NCBI GenBank assembly: GCA_011109175.1
Contig: RDEW01000040.1
Coordinates: 423,484-487,483, forward strand
Length of the DNA: 64,000 nt
Origin: Dicyema japonicum
Lineage: Eukaryota; Dicyemida; Rhombozoa; Dicyemidae
Direction: 5' to 3'
This document shows, in pieces, positions 37,543 through 49,440 of the stretch. The position numbers and the translations under genes were made by a program. Below the pieces are notes generated by a model. It was not told the origin of the DNA, made no database searches, and saw only the letters and a program-made list of their open reading frames with translations. Position 1 is the stretch's first letter. Every line of letters begins with the position of its first letter.

Positions 37543-39962
37543 ATGAAACCAATATCCGTAATTGGTAATATTGGACTGAGGGCACCCCAAAATACATTCC
37601 TGGATGAAATTATTTATAGATTTAATAAAGATGGTTTATAATATTTTGTTATTGACAGACCTTGTCTTTGCTATAGGAAACCAAAATTTGGTTGGAATGC
37701 CCTTTGTCCACTGTAGTAATTCATTCACAGCTTTTTTTGGCTACAAAAAGGAAGAAATTTTGAGAAAGAGTTTATTCATGAACTTTCTCGTCGGAGATTT
37801 GACGGATAAGAGCACAATCGACAATCTTCAAAACTCCCTTAGCTTAAATACAAGCACTAAAGTCACAATCATGCTTTACTGTAAAAACGGTCCGATTTGT
37901 TAGTAAATTGTCAGGAAAAGAAATATTTGTTTCTATCGACATGTTCCCTGTTTTCAACGAAAAGAGTGAATCGATACTTTATTTGATGAAATTCAAAGAA
38001 TTCAAGCCTACATACACTGACCCGGAAAGACCTATTCGTAAAATTAATTTTTAAAAATTCAGAAAGAAATTTAGTGAAATCTCTTAAAATAAAATTTCGC
38101 CAAACAAACTCTAATAATTTGAAACCTTCAGTCTTATCAGTAATTTGTATCATTAATATAAAGTTAATGAATTTGAATGATGAACCTCTTCCAAAATATA
38201 AGGTCGAAGTTCCAAGAAGAGGGTCATATATTATATTCCATTATTCCAAAAAGAAAACCACGTGGGATTGGATTATCATTTTTCTCACATTTTACACGGC
38301 AATTGTGGAACCTTTTTGTGTGTCGTTCAATATTGGACGACACAATCTATCAATATCAATTTTGGAATATTTTATTGATGCTCTATTCTTGGTTGACCTG
38401 ATCCTCGGTTTCAGGACTACATACGTCAGTGACAATGGCAAGATAATAGTGGATCCAAAATTAATAAGAATGAATTATCTGAGGACGTATTTCATAGTTG
38501 ATTTTCTTTCATTTTTGCCTTACAATGCCATCGAATACATGCACACTAACCCAAATAGCAGAGTATGTCAAAATTAGTTTATTTAGGGAGCCGAACTCAT
38601 CGCAATTTTGAAAGTCGGCAAAATGCTGAGATTGCTTAAAGTCGCCAAAAAACTTGACCAATACTTGGAATACGGGGCTGCTATTCTGATATTCCTTATT
38701 TCCATATTCCTTTTGATTGCTCACTGGTACGCCTGCATTTGGTACGTCATTGGAAAACAAGAAATGGATCGCAATATAACATTTGGATGGCTCAGTATCC
38801 TTAAAAGGACGACAAATTCGAGTAATTTGTGATTACAATAATAGCCGACACTAAGATTGCTTACATTTCCTCTCTATATTACACGATGACTTGCATGACT
38901 AGCATTGGTTTCGGAAATATTGCTCCAAACACATTTAATGAGAAACTCTTTACAATATTCATGATGATCACCGGATGTTTTACATTTTATAATTCATAGC
39001 ATTACTGTATGCCTCCATTTTTGGTAACATAACCACTATTTTTTCTCAAATATATGCGACAACAGGACACTTTCAAAATATGATGCAAAATGTTAGAAAA
39101 TTTTTGTGCATTAATGAAATCCCAAATAAATTATCTGTAAAAATAATAGACTTTATGATATCCTCATGGACCTCGGACAAGGGAATAAACTCAGAGAAGG
39201 TATTTAAAGTTAAATTTGTCAGATAATCCGATGTTGTCCTCGAAATATCCAAAGAGACATTTATTTTACAATGTTCAAAGAGTTCATGTCAAAACACATA
39301 TTTTCTGATGTAAATGAGGAACTGCTAAAAGACATGGCTTGTGTTATTGCAATATACAATGCTACCCCCGAAGAGATTATTTGTCATGACGGAGAAGAGT
39401 TTGTCAGTATTGTCTTCATTGTGAAGGGATCCGTCGAAATTATTCAAGATGGTCATATTGTTGCGATATTAAGTATTCTGTTTTATTATTTTTGAATGAG
39501 TAAGGTGAAAATGACAGTTTTGGGTGCAACATTAACAAACACAGTAATATTTCATTCTGCATAGCACGTGCTATGACATATTGTGATCTAAGACTAGTAA
39601 ATAAGGAAAAATTAAAGGCAATATACAGACTTCATAATTGTTTTGATAAATTTAGGGAATATAATCGTTTCCCAACTTATAATATTGGAGATAAGGTTTT
39701 TTATGATGATTATATCCAGCATAACTATATGGAAGACACGGAGAACCACCTTTCAAGGAAGGATAAGACTTTTTATTACAAGAATAACAAATTTCCCAAA
39801 AAGTCTATATTCGATATTTCATCTAAAACAAGAGTGAGTCATTCGGATACTGATGAAACTGAAGGAAGTAGGATTACATTGAGTACACTCCATGACGATA
39901 TTAACAAACTTAAAGAATTTATTATGGACAACATAACTAATCAACAAAATGATAATAAATAA
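37543..39962 (+). CDS. KCNH1: EAG/KCNH-family voltage-gated potassium channel
   Basis: Voltage-gated K+ channel of the ether-a-go-go group, plasma membrane. The model is 11 exons and 724 residues. The N-terminus reads [13 protein letters not shown], the EAG signature, followed by a PAS domain (about residues 25-130; [28 protein letters not shown]). S1-S3 lie in exon 5 ([36 protein letters not shown]). S4 keeps a basic ladder ([15 protein letters not shown]). The pore is [12 protein letters not shown], with filter GFG. S6 is [17 protein letters not shown], then a C-linker and a cyclic-nucleotide-binding-homology domain ([28 protein letters not shown]). Introns of 21-25 nt: 37634-37658, 37890-37914, 38038-38062, 38140-38163, 38563-38586, 38822-38844, 38977-38999, 39200-39222, 39544-39564. 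One at 39473-39504 (32 nt) is less certain. The cytoplasmic tail is short compared with vertebrate EAG. Confidence 0.92.
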
Positions 39963-40227
39963 TTAATTAGCTATTTCTAATACTTTTAATAAATAATTAA
40001 ATACCGGATCACTTAATTAAATGGTTTAACTCAGGGGTTCTCAACCTTTTTTTGCTCGTCGACCCCTTGACTTTTTTTTCGACCCCCCTAATATTTAATC
40101 GACCCCTTAAAACTTTTTTATTTAGAACAGACAATTCTAAGTAAAATTAGTTAATTATCTAAAATGAATTCATTGTTAATAATCAAATAAAACAAAAAAA
40201 GTATATACTCGATGTTATGTTGGTATC

Positions 40228-42123
40228 TTAGCATAAATCTATAATAAAAAAAATTAAATACCAATGGGATCCCTGTGACTGATGTTTTTTGACCAAAGAT
40301 TCGATATCTGGCTCTATTTGTGTTATTTTTAAACGAAGATCTCCTCTAATGGACACTTTCAATCTGTTTCGTTCTTTATTTACAATTCGATGTAGAATGC
40401 TAAATCCGCATTCAACACAGTATGATGTCGGAAAATAGAGTAGCAATTGTGCTATTTCTGTCCACAATTTTGGATAACTCTCCTTCACTTTCATATTTTG
40501 CCAAAAAATAACAGGTGATTGTGAATCATTATAATATAGTTTTAATTCTGGATTGAATTTTAACATAACTAATTCCTCTTGAATAATTTCTTTTTGTTCT
40601 TCTGGCTTTGACAAAAACGGATTAATCATCAAAGATGGAATTTCTAATTCAAGAATATCTTGGAATCGAAGAATCAAATTTTTTTCTATACTTAATAAAT
40701 GTTGCAAAAAATTGTTAATATCTTCATTAAATGTTTGACCAATTGAGTGGAATTCGGGAATGTTATAATAATTTCTTTTTTCCAAGTTATATTTATATAA
40801 CTTAATTTTTTCGATAAATATTTGAATAATTCTTTTACAATCTATTAACGTCACATACTTTCCCTGAAGTTCTAATAAAACTTCATTAAATTTTCCAAAA
40901 ATCCAAGTCAAATAAACAATTTCTTTCTTTTTCGATACAATTAAATCTGCTAAATTTTTGTCACCCTCAGAAGTAAGAAAATTTACGATTGTGTCAAACA
41001 ATATTGAAAATCGTTCTAAGGCATTTCCCTTTGATAACCATCGTACCTATAAAATAAAATTGGAAACTATAACCTCAGTGTGAAGCACAAGACGGACATA
41101 TGTTTCTTTAGCCTCATAGCAAAATTTTCTAAAAAGACGGTCATACTTGCTGTTTGCTTTAATTTTGTTTATGGTTTTAATAACTATATTTAACGTTTCA
41201 TGTAGAATTGGCAAAAAAGCTTTTGAAACCAAATGTTGTCTGTGTCTATGTATATGAATCACATTTGGACATATTTTTTTTCAAATATGCCGCAAATCCT
41301 TTATATTTTCCAACCATAGACATTGCACCATCTGTGGCACAAGAAACCAAATTTTCATATGGAATCTTCTTGTCATCCAAAAATAATTTGACTACGGAAA
41401 AAATAGAAAATCCAGTCGTATCAGTTTCCAAATATTTGACGAATAATAAATCTTCTGTAAGAAGAGCATGATCGTCAAAATATCTATATCGTAAGCTTCT
41501 AATAAGATTAACCTGACATATCCCATTAGAATTGATTGGTTATCACATATATGACTTTCGTCAATTTGAAGCGAAAAAATAGTATTTTTAAGCCTTTCAC
41601 ATAAAATATGTTCAACATTATCGGACATTTCGTCAATCCTGCGGCGAACTGAATCATTGCTAATTAGCACGGATTTTAAAATTTCGTCGGGATTTAAACC
41701 CATCAGATCTGATAGAATCACTGATATAGATGGTTTGATGAGATATTCTCCAAAACATGGGAACTCTCATTTTTGGCAATAATTATTAAAATTTTTATAG
41801 GATGCAATTAGTCCTCCTAAATATAATTTAAAATAACAACAACTATTTTTTCTTTCACTACTATTTGTAAAAACAGTTTCAATCGTTTTTTGTTTACGAA
41901 AAGAATCCTTTAATTCTTCAAAATACTCTAATGGTTTATCTTTTTTATCCGAATGTTTTCTCCTAAGATGATCCAACAATTTGGACAGATTCATTGCATC
42001 ATTTTATAATGACTTATTACACAGTAAACAATGTGGTCTATTATCAAAAGAATTTTTTATAAATCCAAATGCCAAATATTCATTTTTATATTGACGAATT
42101 TTTAATGTAGAAGGACGACTCAT
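40228..42123 (-). pseudogene. hAT transposase with two host-sized introns, lightly damaged
   Basis: DNA transposase of the ZBED5/SCAND3 hAT group. From the ATG at 42123: a BED zinc finger (HCLLCNKSL, then LLDHLRRKHSD), then LKNTIFSLQIDESHICDN, FSIFSVVKLFLDD, CATDGAMSMVGKYKG, HRHRQHLVSKAF and RWLSKGNALERF. The C-terminal dimerisation region has FPTSYCVECGFSILHRIV. Two GT..AG introns keep the frame: 41484-41512 (29 nt) and 41047-41073 (27 nt). Lesions are an in-frame TAA within the BED finger, an in-frame TGA near 41767 and a one-base change in an A-run near 41270. So few lesions suggest recent inactivation, or assembly error in homopolymers. Confidence 0.85.
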
Positions 42124-42307
42124 ACACAAACAAAAACAAGCATGGTAATTTTAAAAATTTTAAAGAACAAAGGTTTTCCACTTTATAAATCCAAATGCCA
42201 AATATTCATTTTTATATTGACGAATTTTTAATGTAGAAGGACGACTCATACACAAACAAAAACAAGCATGGTAATTTTAAAAATTTTAAAGTACAAAGGT
42301 TTACCAC
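42056..42307. repeat. Two-copy tandem duplication, period 126 bp
   Basis: The region starting ataaatccaaatgcc at about 42059 repeats at about 42185 with a couple of substitutions. It lies inside the hAT element at its transposase start and so duplicates the first codons. Confidence 0.8.
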
Positions 42308-42482
42308 TTTAAAAATAAACTAACTTAATTTAAATTGAAAAAGATTAAATATATTAAATTTATTTTCGACCCCCTTACGATCGATCGATCTGGATTGATT
42401 TTAGACCCCTGGTTTAACTCATTCTTTCTTGGTGGACACTTTTTCGGGGTTAGATAATAATGGTTGTTGAGTGTAGTTCTGG

Positions 42483-42676
42483 AGTCTGATAAATCGTCAC
42501 TTACAAAATACAGCTAAATTGTCTAAAATTAAAAATCTACACATTAATAAATAACAATGTACATCTCCAGCTAATAGTTAGTCTGATAAATCGTCACTTA
42601 CAAAATACAGCTAAATTGTCTAAAATTAAAAATCTACACATTAATAAATAACAATGTACATCTCCAGCTAATAGTT
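42483..42676. repeat. Two-copy tandem duplication, period 97 bp
   Basis: agtctgataaatcgtcactt occurs at 42483 and 42580, with the two units identical by eye. Non-coding, just outside the hAT element. Confidence 0.8.
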
Positions 42677-42745
42677 AGCTAAAAACGAGTAATTTTTTGT
42701 CCCTCAGATAACCAACATCCCCATAAATATTGCATTATTTAAAAT

Positions 42746-43480
42746 TTATTTAAATATAGGTTTACCATTAAAAAATAATAAATTTAAACTTAATCTGAAT
42801 GGACGGGCGGATATTTTGCTCCCATAAAAATAATATGGATTATTTTTAGTCCTCTGGTGGATGGGATTATTATAATCAAAAACGACGTCTTTTATAAAAT
42901 AGTGATAAAACCCAAAATTTCTGTTAGATGATCTAAAATCCATCGTTTTATACTTTGATTGAATCTTCATTTTAACAAGAAAATATTACAGTTCTACTTG
43001 GCCTTGTATCCATCGAGCCCTTGTCCTGCCTCTTAAATGCTTTATAGAGAACTTTTGGCACAATTCCCATGTGAGCATTGCGAAATTCTTTGCCGTTATC
43101 GGTTTGAAGAATTAAAGGGCCAACACTATAAATCAGGTTGTGTAACAATCCTGTTATTTCCACAAATGTTTTACTTGTGGATGAGTTCAATCGTTGTATA
43201 TTTTGAGAAGGAATCAATCACAACCAGTATTTTTTTGATAAGAAACAAAATGTTAAATTGTTCTCAGCCTAAAAATAATCTGAACGATTTAATTACATCA
43301 ATGGATTTAAGTTTCAATTCAATATCTTCAACACAACAAAATCGTAACTTGTAGCATTTGCTCCTATAGTAAGTTCCTTCTTCAAAAATAAAATTTCTAG
43401 CTATTTTCGTTAAACTATCTCTTTCCTGTCTTAAGATGTCTAACTCCTCCTTCATTTCTTTTATTTTTTCCAAAATTTCT
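42746..43480 (-). pseudogene. Retroviral-type (rve) integrase fragment
   Basis: The minus strand, in two or three frames, reads LVVIDSFSKYTTIELIH (first catalytic Asp), SKTFVEITGLLHNLIYSVG, GPLILQTDNGKEFRN (second catalytic Asp). After frameshifts it reads DVVFDYNNPIHQRTKNNPYY and FYGSKI, the usual HSATKxxPxxxxYG block. This integrase fold occurs in Ginger-, Maverick- and Gypsy-type elements; too little remains to choose among them. No terminal repeats were found. Confidence 0.65.
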
Positions 43481-43612
43481 TTTGAAATAAGTCAATTTCA
43501 AGGATTGAGATTTCTGCGAGAAACAGGAAAGATGGAAACGACTTACAGTCAGTATCCAGAAATGAATCTCAAATTAGACGTATTTCAGCATTATTATTAT
43601 AAGCACTTATCG

Positions 43613-44455
43613 CTATGTCATAGGACTTGACAAAGCATGTGCAGCACGAGTTAGCAAATCACTGGTTAGTTTCATCCACTTACTCCTATTCAAAGCCGCA
43701 GTGCGCAACCAGTCAAGATCCTCTCCACTTCCAAGATGCCGTCCCATTTCTTTGAGGTCCTCGTCGAGAACGACTGCCAGTGTCGTCCTTGGGCGACCAC
43801 AGAAACGGGGGGCCTCCAACATGAAGTAATCCTCCATGGATACGTTCGCGGGGGCATCTAGGTCCAGTCGCAGAATATGGCCGAAAAGCCTCCATCGTGT
43901 ATCCAGAATCTCATTAGAAATTTCTGAGGTCTTCGTCTTCTTATAAAGAAGATTAGATGACATCCTCGTATCACTTCTTTCAAACATCATATGCCGTAGT
44001 TGGTCTCTATGAAACGCATTAAGCCTCTTCAGTTCATTTCTTGAGCAGGCCCAGGTACCAGCGTTATACAGTAGTATGGGTTTCACTAGCGAGTTGTATA
44101 ATCGAGTTTTTGTTATAATGTCAAGGCCCTTTTTGTGGAGCCAAGTGTTCTTTAATCTGGAGAGGGCAGTTTGTGCTAGGGTTTTCCTTCTCATAATTTC
44201 TTCATGGTCTCCTAGGAGGGAGCCAAGCTTTTTGCACTTGTGCCAGTACTCCTCCGTCTTTGTTTCTTCCCTCTTGAGTTCAGTTACCTCAGTCTTGTCC
44301 GGATTTACTGTTAGGAACCATTCGGCTAGTCTTCCAGGCACTTCTTCCATCAAGCGGGTGAGCGGTATTTTGTCGTTTGAAATAAAGTCTACGTCGTCAG
44401 CATACGCAATAATGTTTGTCTTTTCACAAACATTTCCGAAGTGAATTCATTAATA
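43613..44455 (-). mobile_element. RTE-like LINE, RT motif to intact C-terminus
   Basis: It begins at AYADDVDFISNDK (YADD) near 44.4 kb. After a frame change there is an intact 246-codon frame: WFLTVNPDKTEVTELKR, LVKPILLYNAGTWACSRN, LDTRWRLFGHILRLDLDAP, RFCGRPRTTLAVVLDEDL, ending at 43613. Same family as 1.2-3.7 kb and 24.6-25.7 kb, and the best preserved C-terminus of the three. Confidence 0.85.
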
Positions 44456-44679
44456 TGACCGGACGGAGGTTCTCCACCTTAGATCTTGGTTTATTCGCCT
44501 TTTTACATGTATCAAGATACCCTCTCCCAGGGTCAGCGTGTGACCATAATAGTACATTTCACCTATTTCAGCATGCTAATTTAATTAATTAATTTTATAG
44601 ACATTTTCTTTCTCAATTAATACAATTTGTAAATTCCAATAGTTTTTAAATATTCTTAATATTTTTTAATTCAATCTGT

Positions 44680-44965
44680 GAACAATGTTGATTTATCAAT
44701 TGCGGAAACCCAAAAAAGCGTTTTCCATAATAGAAAACTGGATCAAAGGCGATCTAAATTCTATACCTACCCTTGGAAGACCTAATAAGAGAAAAAGGAA
44801 GCCTAACTCAACGATACCAGAGAGTCACTCGTCCACTGAGTGCTTGTGTTGGATCGAGGGAAGACCACGAGGCCAAGCTGAGAGCCTTATTGAAATTCGC
44901 CGGGTTCACATAATTTCTTGTTTTTGTCTCTAACTGTGGTCTTTGGAAATAAATTTCAATCAGAC
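44680..44965 (+). mobile_element. LINE 3' end (GFT-stop variant)
   Basis: The frame ends REDHEAKLRALLKFAGFT-stop, a variant of the GIT ending, with tail gtctctaactgtggtctttg and aataaa. A near-identical tail lies at 63.40-63.45 kb in reverse. The 5' side is cut off at about 44680. Confidence 0.6.
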
Positions 44966-45260
44966 TAGCGATTTATCAGATGAAATACTATGGTGTACCA
45001 CCGATACATGTCTTCATTTCTTCACTATGGATGTAACCCTTCGTTCCTTCTTAACTAATTTAGCCAAATGGAGGATATATTTAATAAATTATTTATTAGA
45101 CAACAAGAATATTAAGTTCTAACAATTGATCCCCGACATAATCGAGTATCAAGGTTGCCTATCATGATAGTAATAGAGATCTACTAACAGAGTCACTGAG
45201 TTTAACAAACGTTATTGTTTCTAAGTGTACCCAGATATTCCAGGCTTTTGAAGAAAAATA
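44966..45260. other. Stretch without recognised gene
   Basis: AT-rich; nothing identified. Confidence 0.3.
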
Positions 45261-45261
45261 T

Positions 45262-46440
45262 TTATAATTCCATCAGGCTGTTTTTTGTTTCTCTTACCAG
45301 GCGAACTGACTCCAGCATGGATGGGTATTTTGAAAACTCCAATGAACGTTTTATGACATTTTTTGTGAAGTATATCTGGGAACCTCTCCAATTGTTATCA
45401 TTCAGTGAAATGTCCTCACGACAAGAAGATGCCAGCTCTAAAAACTGGTAGGAAATATAGGTAAACTCTTTATCGGAGACCTTCATCCCATGCTTGTGTT
45501 TAATTAGCATGCTTTCGAGAGTCCTTTTCGGCACAACTGATTGGATCTAAGTCCTCGCTAATCCTTCAATAGACAGCTTATCCATTGAAGCATTTCAAGA
45601 CAAATTCATCCCAGGTCATTGAACCTTGGTTTTAGTCACTATCGACACATCAACTCTTTTTTCCACGTTATGGATACTATCGACTGAACCAAGTGTTTTT
45701 TGAACTTGTTCGCTTTTTTAACCCCAAAAATTCTGTCGAGATGCAAACACTTCTCATATCGTTGTGCCTTCTGACATAACCACTATTTAACATTTTTCCA
45801 CATAGTGGCCTAGTGATCAGCAGTCTTCTTGTTTTTTCTTACAATGATTGCCTAACGAACACGTACTTGAAAAAAAACAAGTTTTTATCTTGCAATAGGC
45901 AGGATAAAGCTTCACTCATTGGTCTGCTATTCCAGTCACTAGCCATCCGCCGGAGGTTTACACACCGACATTAGACTTCACACATTTGAAGAGCAGGGAA
46001 TGTAACGATTTGCAATTTATCCTCACAGAATCTTCGTCCTTCACAGACAAACAGTCGAATTTTTTTTCAAACTTCTAAGGAACTAAAAGAGTATCAGTTC
46101 ACTTTTGAACGTAACTGAAATAAGTCCTCTCCCAAAAAGTCTTCCTGTTTAATATAACTCTTAAAAATATTACTTCTTCCATCTTCAAATACACGCAAAT
46201 AACGATATCCACTGACTCCTTCCAAATCTCCAACATAATAACGATTGACATTGGAAGTAGATTTTTCAGAATTGATCTTTAAAACGAGAATTTGGCAGAA
46301 TCTCCTAACAGCTTCCATCATTTTAATAACAATATCTTCCTTCAGAGCAAATATCTTTAGATCGTCAATAAAAAACAAATTAGTAGAATAAGTCAACATA
46401 TTAGAATCCTCCTGATTCATATGGAGTCTTGGGAACATTT
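45262..46440 (-). mobile_element. Possible R4/R2-like LINE reverse-transcriptase fragment
   Basis: The minus strand reads NLFFIDDLKIFALKED, a FxDDLK form of the RT catalytic motif as in site-specific, restriction-endonuclease-type LINEs. It is followed by ILVLKINSEKS and GVSGYRYLRVFEDG (thumb), then weaker frames to LVRETKNSLMEL. It differs from the YADD LINEs elsewhere in the window. Clade assignment is tentative. Confidence 0.5.
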
Positions 46441-47327
46441 AGTTAAGGACCCTGCTCAGGAGTCCATTGCCATAGCGAACGAGAACTTGTCTGAAATAGC
46501 AATTGACAAGTTCCAATTGAGTTGATGACTGAAATTTTCTTCACATTTTCTAACCAAAAGTTCTGTGTCTACTTTCATAGTTAAGCCCAAATCCTATGCA
46601 CTGAGAAGTATAGACAATATCAGCAATACCTTGAGGAGGCCCATCTTTATATAATAAATTGCAGAATTTAATTCTAAAATATCAGCTTTGACATATTTTC
46701 TCTGAATTTTGAGTGTTGGTTTCGAGTATCCCCAGGGATTGACTTAATTTCCTTAATTTGGAACTCAAGTTCTTCTAGAGACTTTCTGAAATTGGAAATT
46801 TTCACATTTAAAAAATTAAAGATAAGGGTCCATCTCTGGAGATTCTCCCGAGTCTTTGTTTTGCAGCATAAACCATCTCAAATATTTATCCAGCCTCAGA
46901 GACACAAGTAACATCTTCGATGAAGGCTGAAAAGGAACACAAATTGGTAGCGACAGCACGTTCAGAAACATAATGGTTTTTGACAATAAGCTTTCTTATG
47001 ACGTCATCCAGTTTCGGAGACTACTTTCCACTACACTATTCTAGTTATTTGATCTTGCAAGAAGGCCCCTGGGATCCGTTTTCCTTAATCCTGTAATTAA
47101 TTCGTGATCCCCATTCCCAAATGTGAAATATGTCATTTTTACTACCAAAATTGTCCTAATTTGGCTTTAACGCTTAATTCCATATAAAGACAAATAAGTA
47201 AATAAAATCAAGTTTACGTCTAAACCATAATGTTTTTCATTTTCTTAGCAGGTTAACGCTAATATGATCATTAGGGATTGTTTTCATTATCGGAGTACCC
47301 CTTTATGGAAAGTACTATTTTAATAAA
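46441..47327. other. Stretch without recognised gene
   Basis: No coherent coding frame, repeat or terminal inverted repeat seen. The last part lies directly upstream of an orphan frame. Confidence 0.35.
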
Positions 47328-47648
47328 ATGTCAAATCAGACAAAACTACGGAAATGTCCACTAATCAGACTTAATTCATCAAATTTGAATTTTTCCAACG
47401 TATTAGAATTATCAAATATTGAACATGGTGGATGGGTGCGGTATATTCTTCAAAATAAAGAAGAAACAACAAATTATTTTGTAGGAAACAAATTTGAGCA
47501 CATTGATGGTCTTGGTGGAGGAATATTTGTTGTTAGACCACACAAAAATAAAAAACATATGAATGTTATGATTTACTCTTCAAACACCAGTGATCTTACC
47601 AATGCTAAGGTCGATCCAAAGGGAACTTACGAATGTCTGTCATATTAG
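47328..47648 (+). CDS. Orphan 106-residue protein, intronless
   Basis: I do not recognise this protein. It starts MSNQTKLRKCPLIRL and contains NIEHGGWVRYILQNKEE, HIDGLGGGIFVVRPHKNK and a C-terminus KGTYECLSY. No signal peptide or membrane segment. The composition is balanced, without transposon motifs, and the AT-rich flanks resemble those of host genes. Its last 92 bp before the stop are repeated, with the stop and some 3' flank, in a 113-bp tandem duplication. It may be a small host gene or one exon of a larger gene whose other exons I cannot find. Confidence 0.45.
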   Translation: MSNQTKLRKCPLIRLNSSNLNFSNVLELSNIEHGGWVRYILQNKEETTNYFVGNKFEHIDGLGGGIFVVRPHKNKKHMNVMIYSSNTSDLTNAKVDPKGTYECLSY

Positions 47649-47782
47649 AGTTAATTATTATTTAATAGTATATGAATGTTATGATTTACTCTTCAAACAC
47701 CAGTGATCTTACCAATGCTAAGGTCGATCCAAAGGGAACTTACGAATGTCTGTCATATTAGAGTTAATTATTATTTAATAGT
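47557..47782. repeat. Perfect two-copy tandem duplication, period 113 bp
   Basis: tatgaatgttatgatttact occurs at 47558 and 47671, and the units are identical. The duplication covers the 3' end and stop codon of the orphan frame. Confidence 0.85.
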
Positions 47783-47869
47783 TCCATTATAAAGTTTTAA
47801 TTATTTAATTTAATATTTTTTCGTTCAATAAAATAAATAAAAATAAATAATTTAAAAAAATGTCATGTG

Positions 47870-48030
47870 TCCCGACGACGTGGTGTAATTTGGAAGAAAA
47901 GAACCTACACTTTCCCTTATCTTCACGGGTAAACCAATAAGGAAGGCCTGAGTTGAAGCAAACCCTGGACTAGCCAGAATAGTGCAACTAAATATAAATG
48001 GAATAATTAATAGTTTTAATATAAGATCTT
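47870..48030 (+). mobile_element. 5' remnant of a 2A-LINE copy, motif decayed
   Basis: The plus strand reads VEANPGLARIVQLNINGI, the same leader as the LINE at 51-54 kb. The final Pro of the 2A motif is changed to Leu and a stop stands just before. Only the 5' end is present. Confidence 0.7.
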
Positions 48031-48419
48031 GCTTGTTGAATGGTTCACACTTCTCTAATAATGTCTTTGTACTCTCAGTCTATCTGCTTTGTTTACAGTT
48101 GTTACCTTCAACGTCAGAGGACACGCTTCGAACACTTGCGGAGACGTGCGAGGAAACTGGTAGACGGATAGTGAAGCGCATGTCGCATTGAAACTCTAAG
48201 TATTGATATGGGCAACGTGGGAGACGTTAAAATAATTAACTAACTCAAAGTTCCGCAACTTCAAATATTTATCGAGAAACCTTTGTTCTTTCATGTTATA
48301 TCTTCTTCAAACCAAGTTGTTAGTTTCACCAGAAATCACATTGATGGGAAACTCTTGTTATATTGTGAAGTGGATGTGGGAGTATAGACTTAAAAAAGGC
48401 TGAAAACTTCCTCCTGATA

Positions 48420-48665
48420 GACGGAAAACTGTCTTGAAGATTCGAAATCTAATCACAAGCTCGTGATTGTCTTAACCAACACAGTAGAGACGCGGATAAT
48501 TGGCAGAGATGCATGACGCTAGCCATTGTAAACACAATATTTGACGGAAAACTGTCTTGAAGATTCGAAATCTAATCACAAGCTCGTGATTGTCTTAACC
48601 AACACAGTAGAGACGCGGATAATTGGCAGAGATGCATGACGCTAGCCATTGTAAACACAATATTT
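48420..48665. repeat. Perfect two-copy tandem duplication, period 123 bp
   Basis: gacggaaaactgtcttgaag occurs at 48420 and 48543, with the units identical by eye. Confidence 0.85.
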
Positions 48666-49440
48666 CGGACGAATTGTGTCGAAAAAGATTCTGCCTTATT
48701 AAAAAATGTTATTCGTCTGGTGGTAAGAGAATTTAGCATTTCCTCGATATTCCTCTTATTTGTCAAGATGTGGACGGTTCCACGAGGTGCATGTATATGA
48801 GAAGCATGGCTCGATGTACTTCCATACAGATTCATCAGGACTGGGTGAGTATCGATAGTACATTCAGTTTCTTTTCACACACCACAAGAATATTTCTTAC
48901 GTGTGGTGATAAACAATGATGCGTATCAAATGTCACAACCAAGATACTTTGACATCTTTGAGAAGAATGTGATCTTGTTTAACTTAAAAATAACTGTCTT
49001 CCTTCCCGATCTTTTTTCCAAGTTAAAAGTGGGTGTGGTCGACTTTTTTGTATTTACCATGAGACGGTTCTCAATTATCCAAGTGTTGAGTCGGTCCAGG
49101 ATAGTTTGTATTCTTTCCACAGCCTTCTGGATGTCCTGATCTCGCGAAGCCAAAACAATATCGTCTGCATAATAAAGATGAACGTCATCATGGATCCCGG
49201 AGTCGTGAGATAGGCCAGAAAAGGTTAAACAGAGTAGGTGATAAAGGATCTCCTTGATGAGCTCTGTTGGGGAGAAGACGTGAAATGGATTTCAGATATT
49301 TGAAGCATACACGTCCTTTTCGTCCACTTAGGAAGTTGATGATCCAAAGCTTGAGCTTAGCGTTATCACTAGGGCGATTTTTTGACATTATAAATGCGAA
49401 ATTTTGACTTAAAAAGTTGGCTTTAAAATTCAAAATTTTA
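48570..49440 (-). mobile_element. LINE reverse-transcriptase fragment, interrupted by a hAT end
   Basis: The minus strand reads DNAKLKLWIINFLSGRKG, HQGDPLSPTLFNLFWPI, then (frameshift) YYADDIVLASRDQDIQKAV, RLNTWIIENRLMVNTKKS, and a degraded C-terminal part to about 48570. Close relative of the fragment at 17.1 kb (DQDIQKATEKIQ). The upstream RT part is replaced at 49377 by a hAT terminal repeat. Confidence 0.75.

Larger units (their letters stand above)
40032..42411 (-). mobile_element. hAT transposon (ZBED5-like) with 8-bp target duplication
   Basis: The element starts CAGGGGTTCTC and ends GACCCCTG, giving terminal inverted repeats CAGGGGT. It is flanked on both sides by the exact 8-bp direct repeat GTTTAACT (40024-40031 and 42412-42419). 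An 8-bp duplication and CAGGGG-type ends are hallmarks of hAT elements. The interior encodes one transposase on the minus strand. Intact duplications indicate a fairly recent insertion. Confidence 0.92.

Noticed and set aside
38074-39962. EAG channel frames as separate small ORFs
   Set aside because: They join through mini-introns into one channel with all domains in order.
42056-42676. CRISPR-like or satellite array
   Set aside because: Only two adjacent copies per unit, no spacers, and different units at each site.
43037-43354. 105-residue plus-strand frame
   Set aside because: Antisense to the integrase motifs on the other strand.
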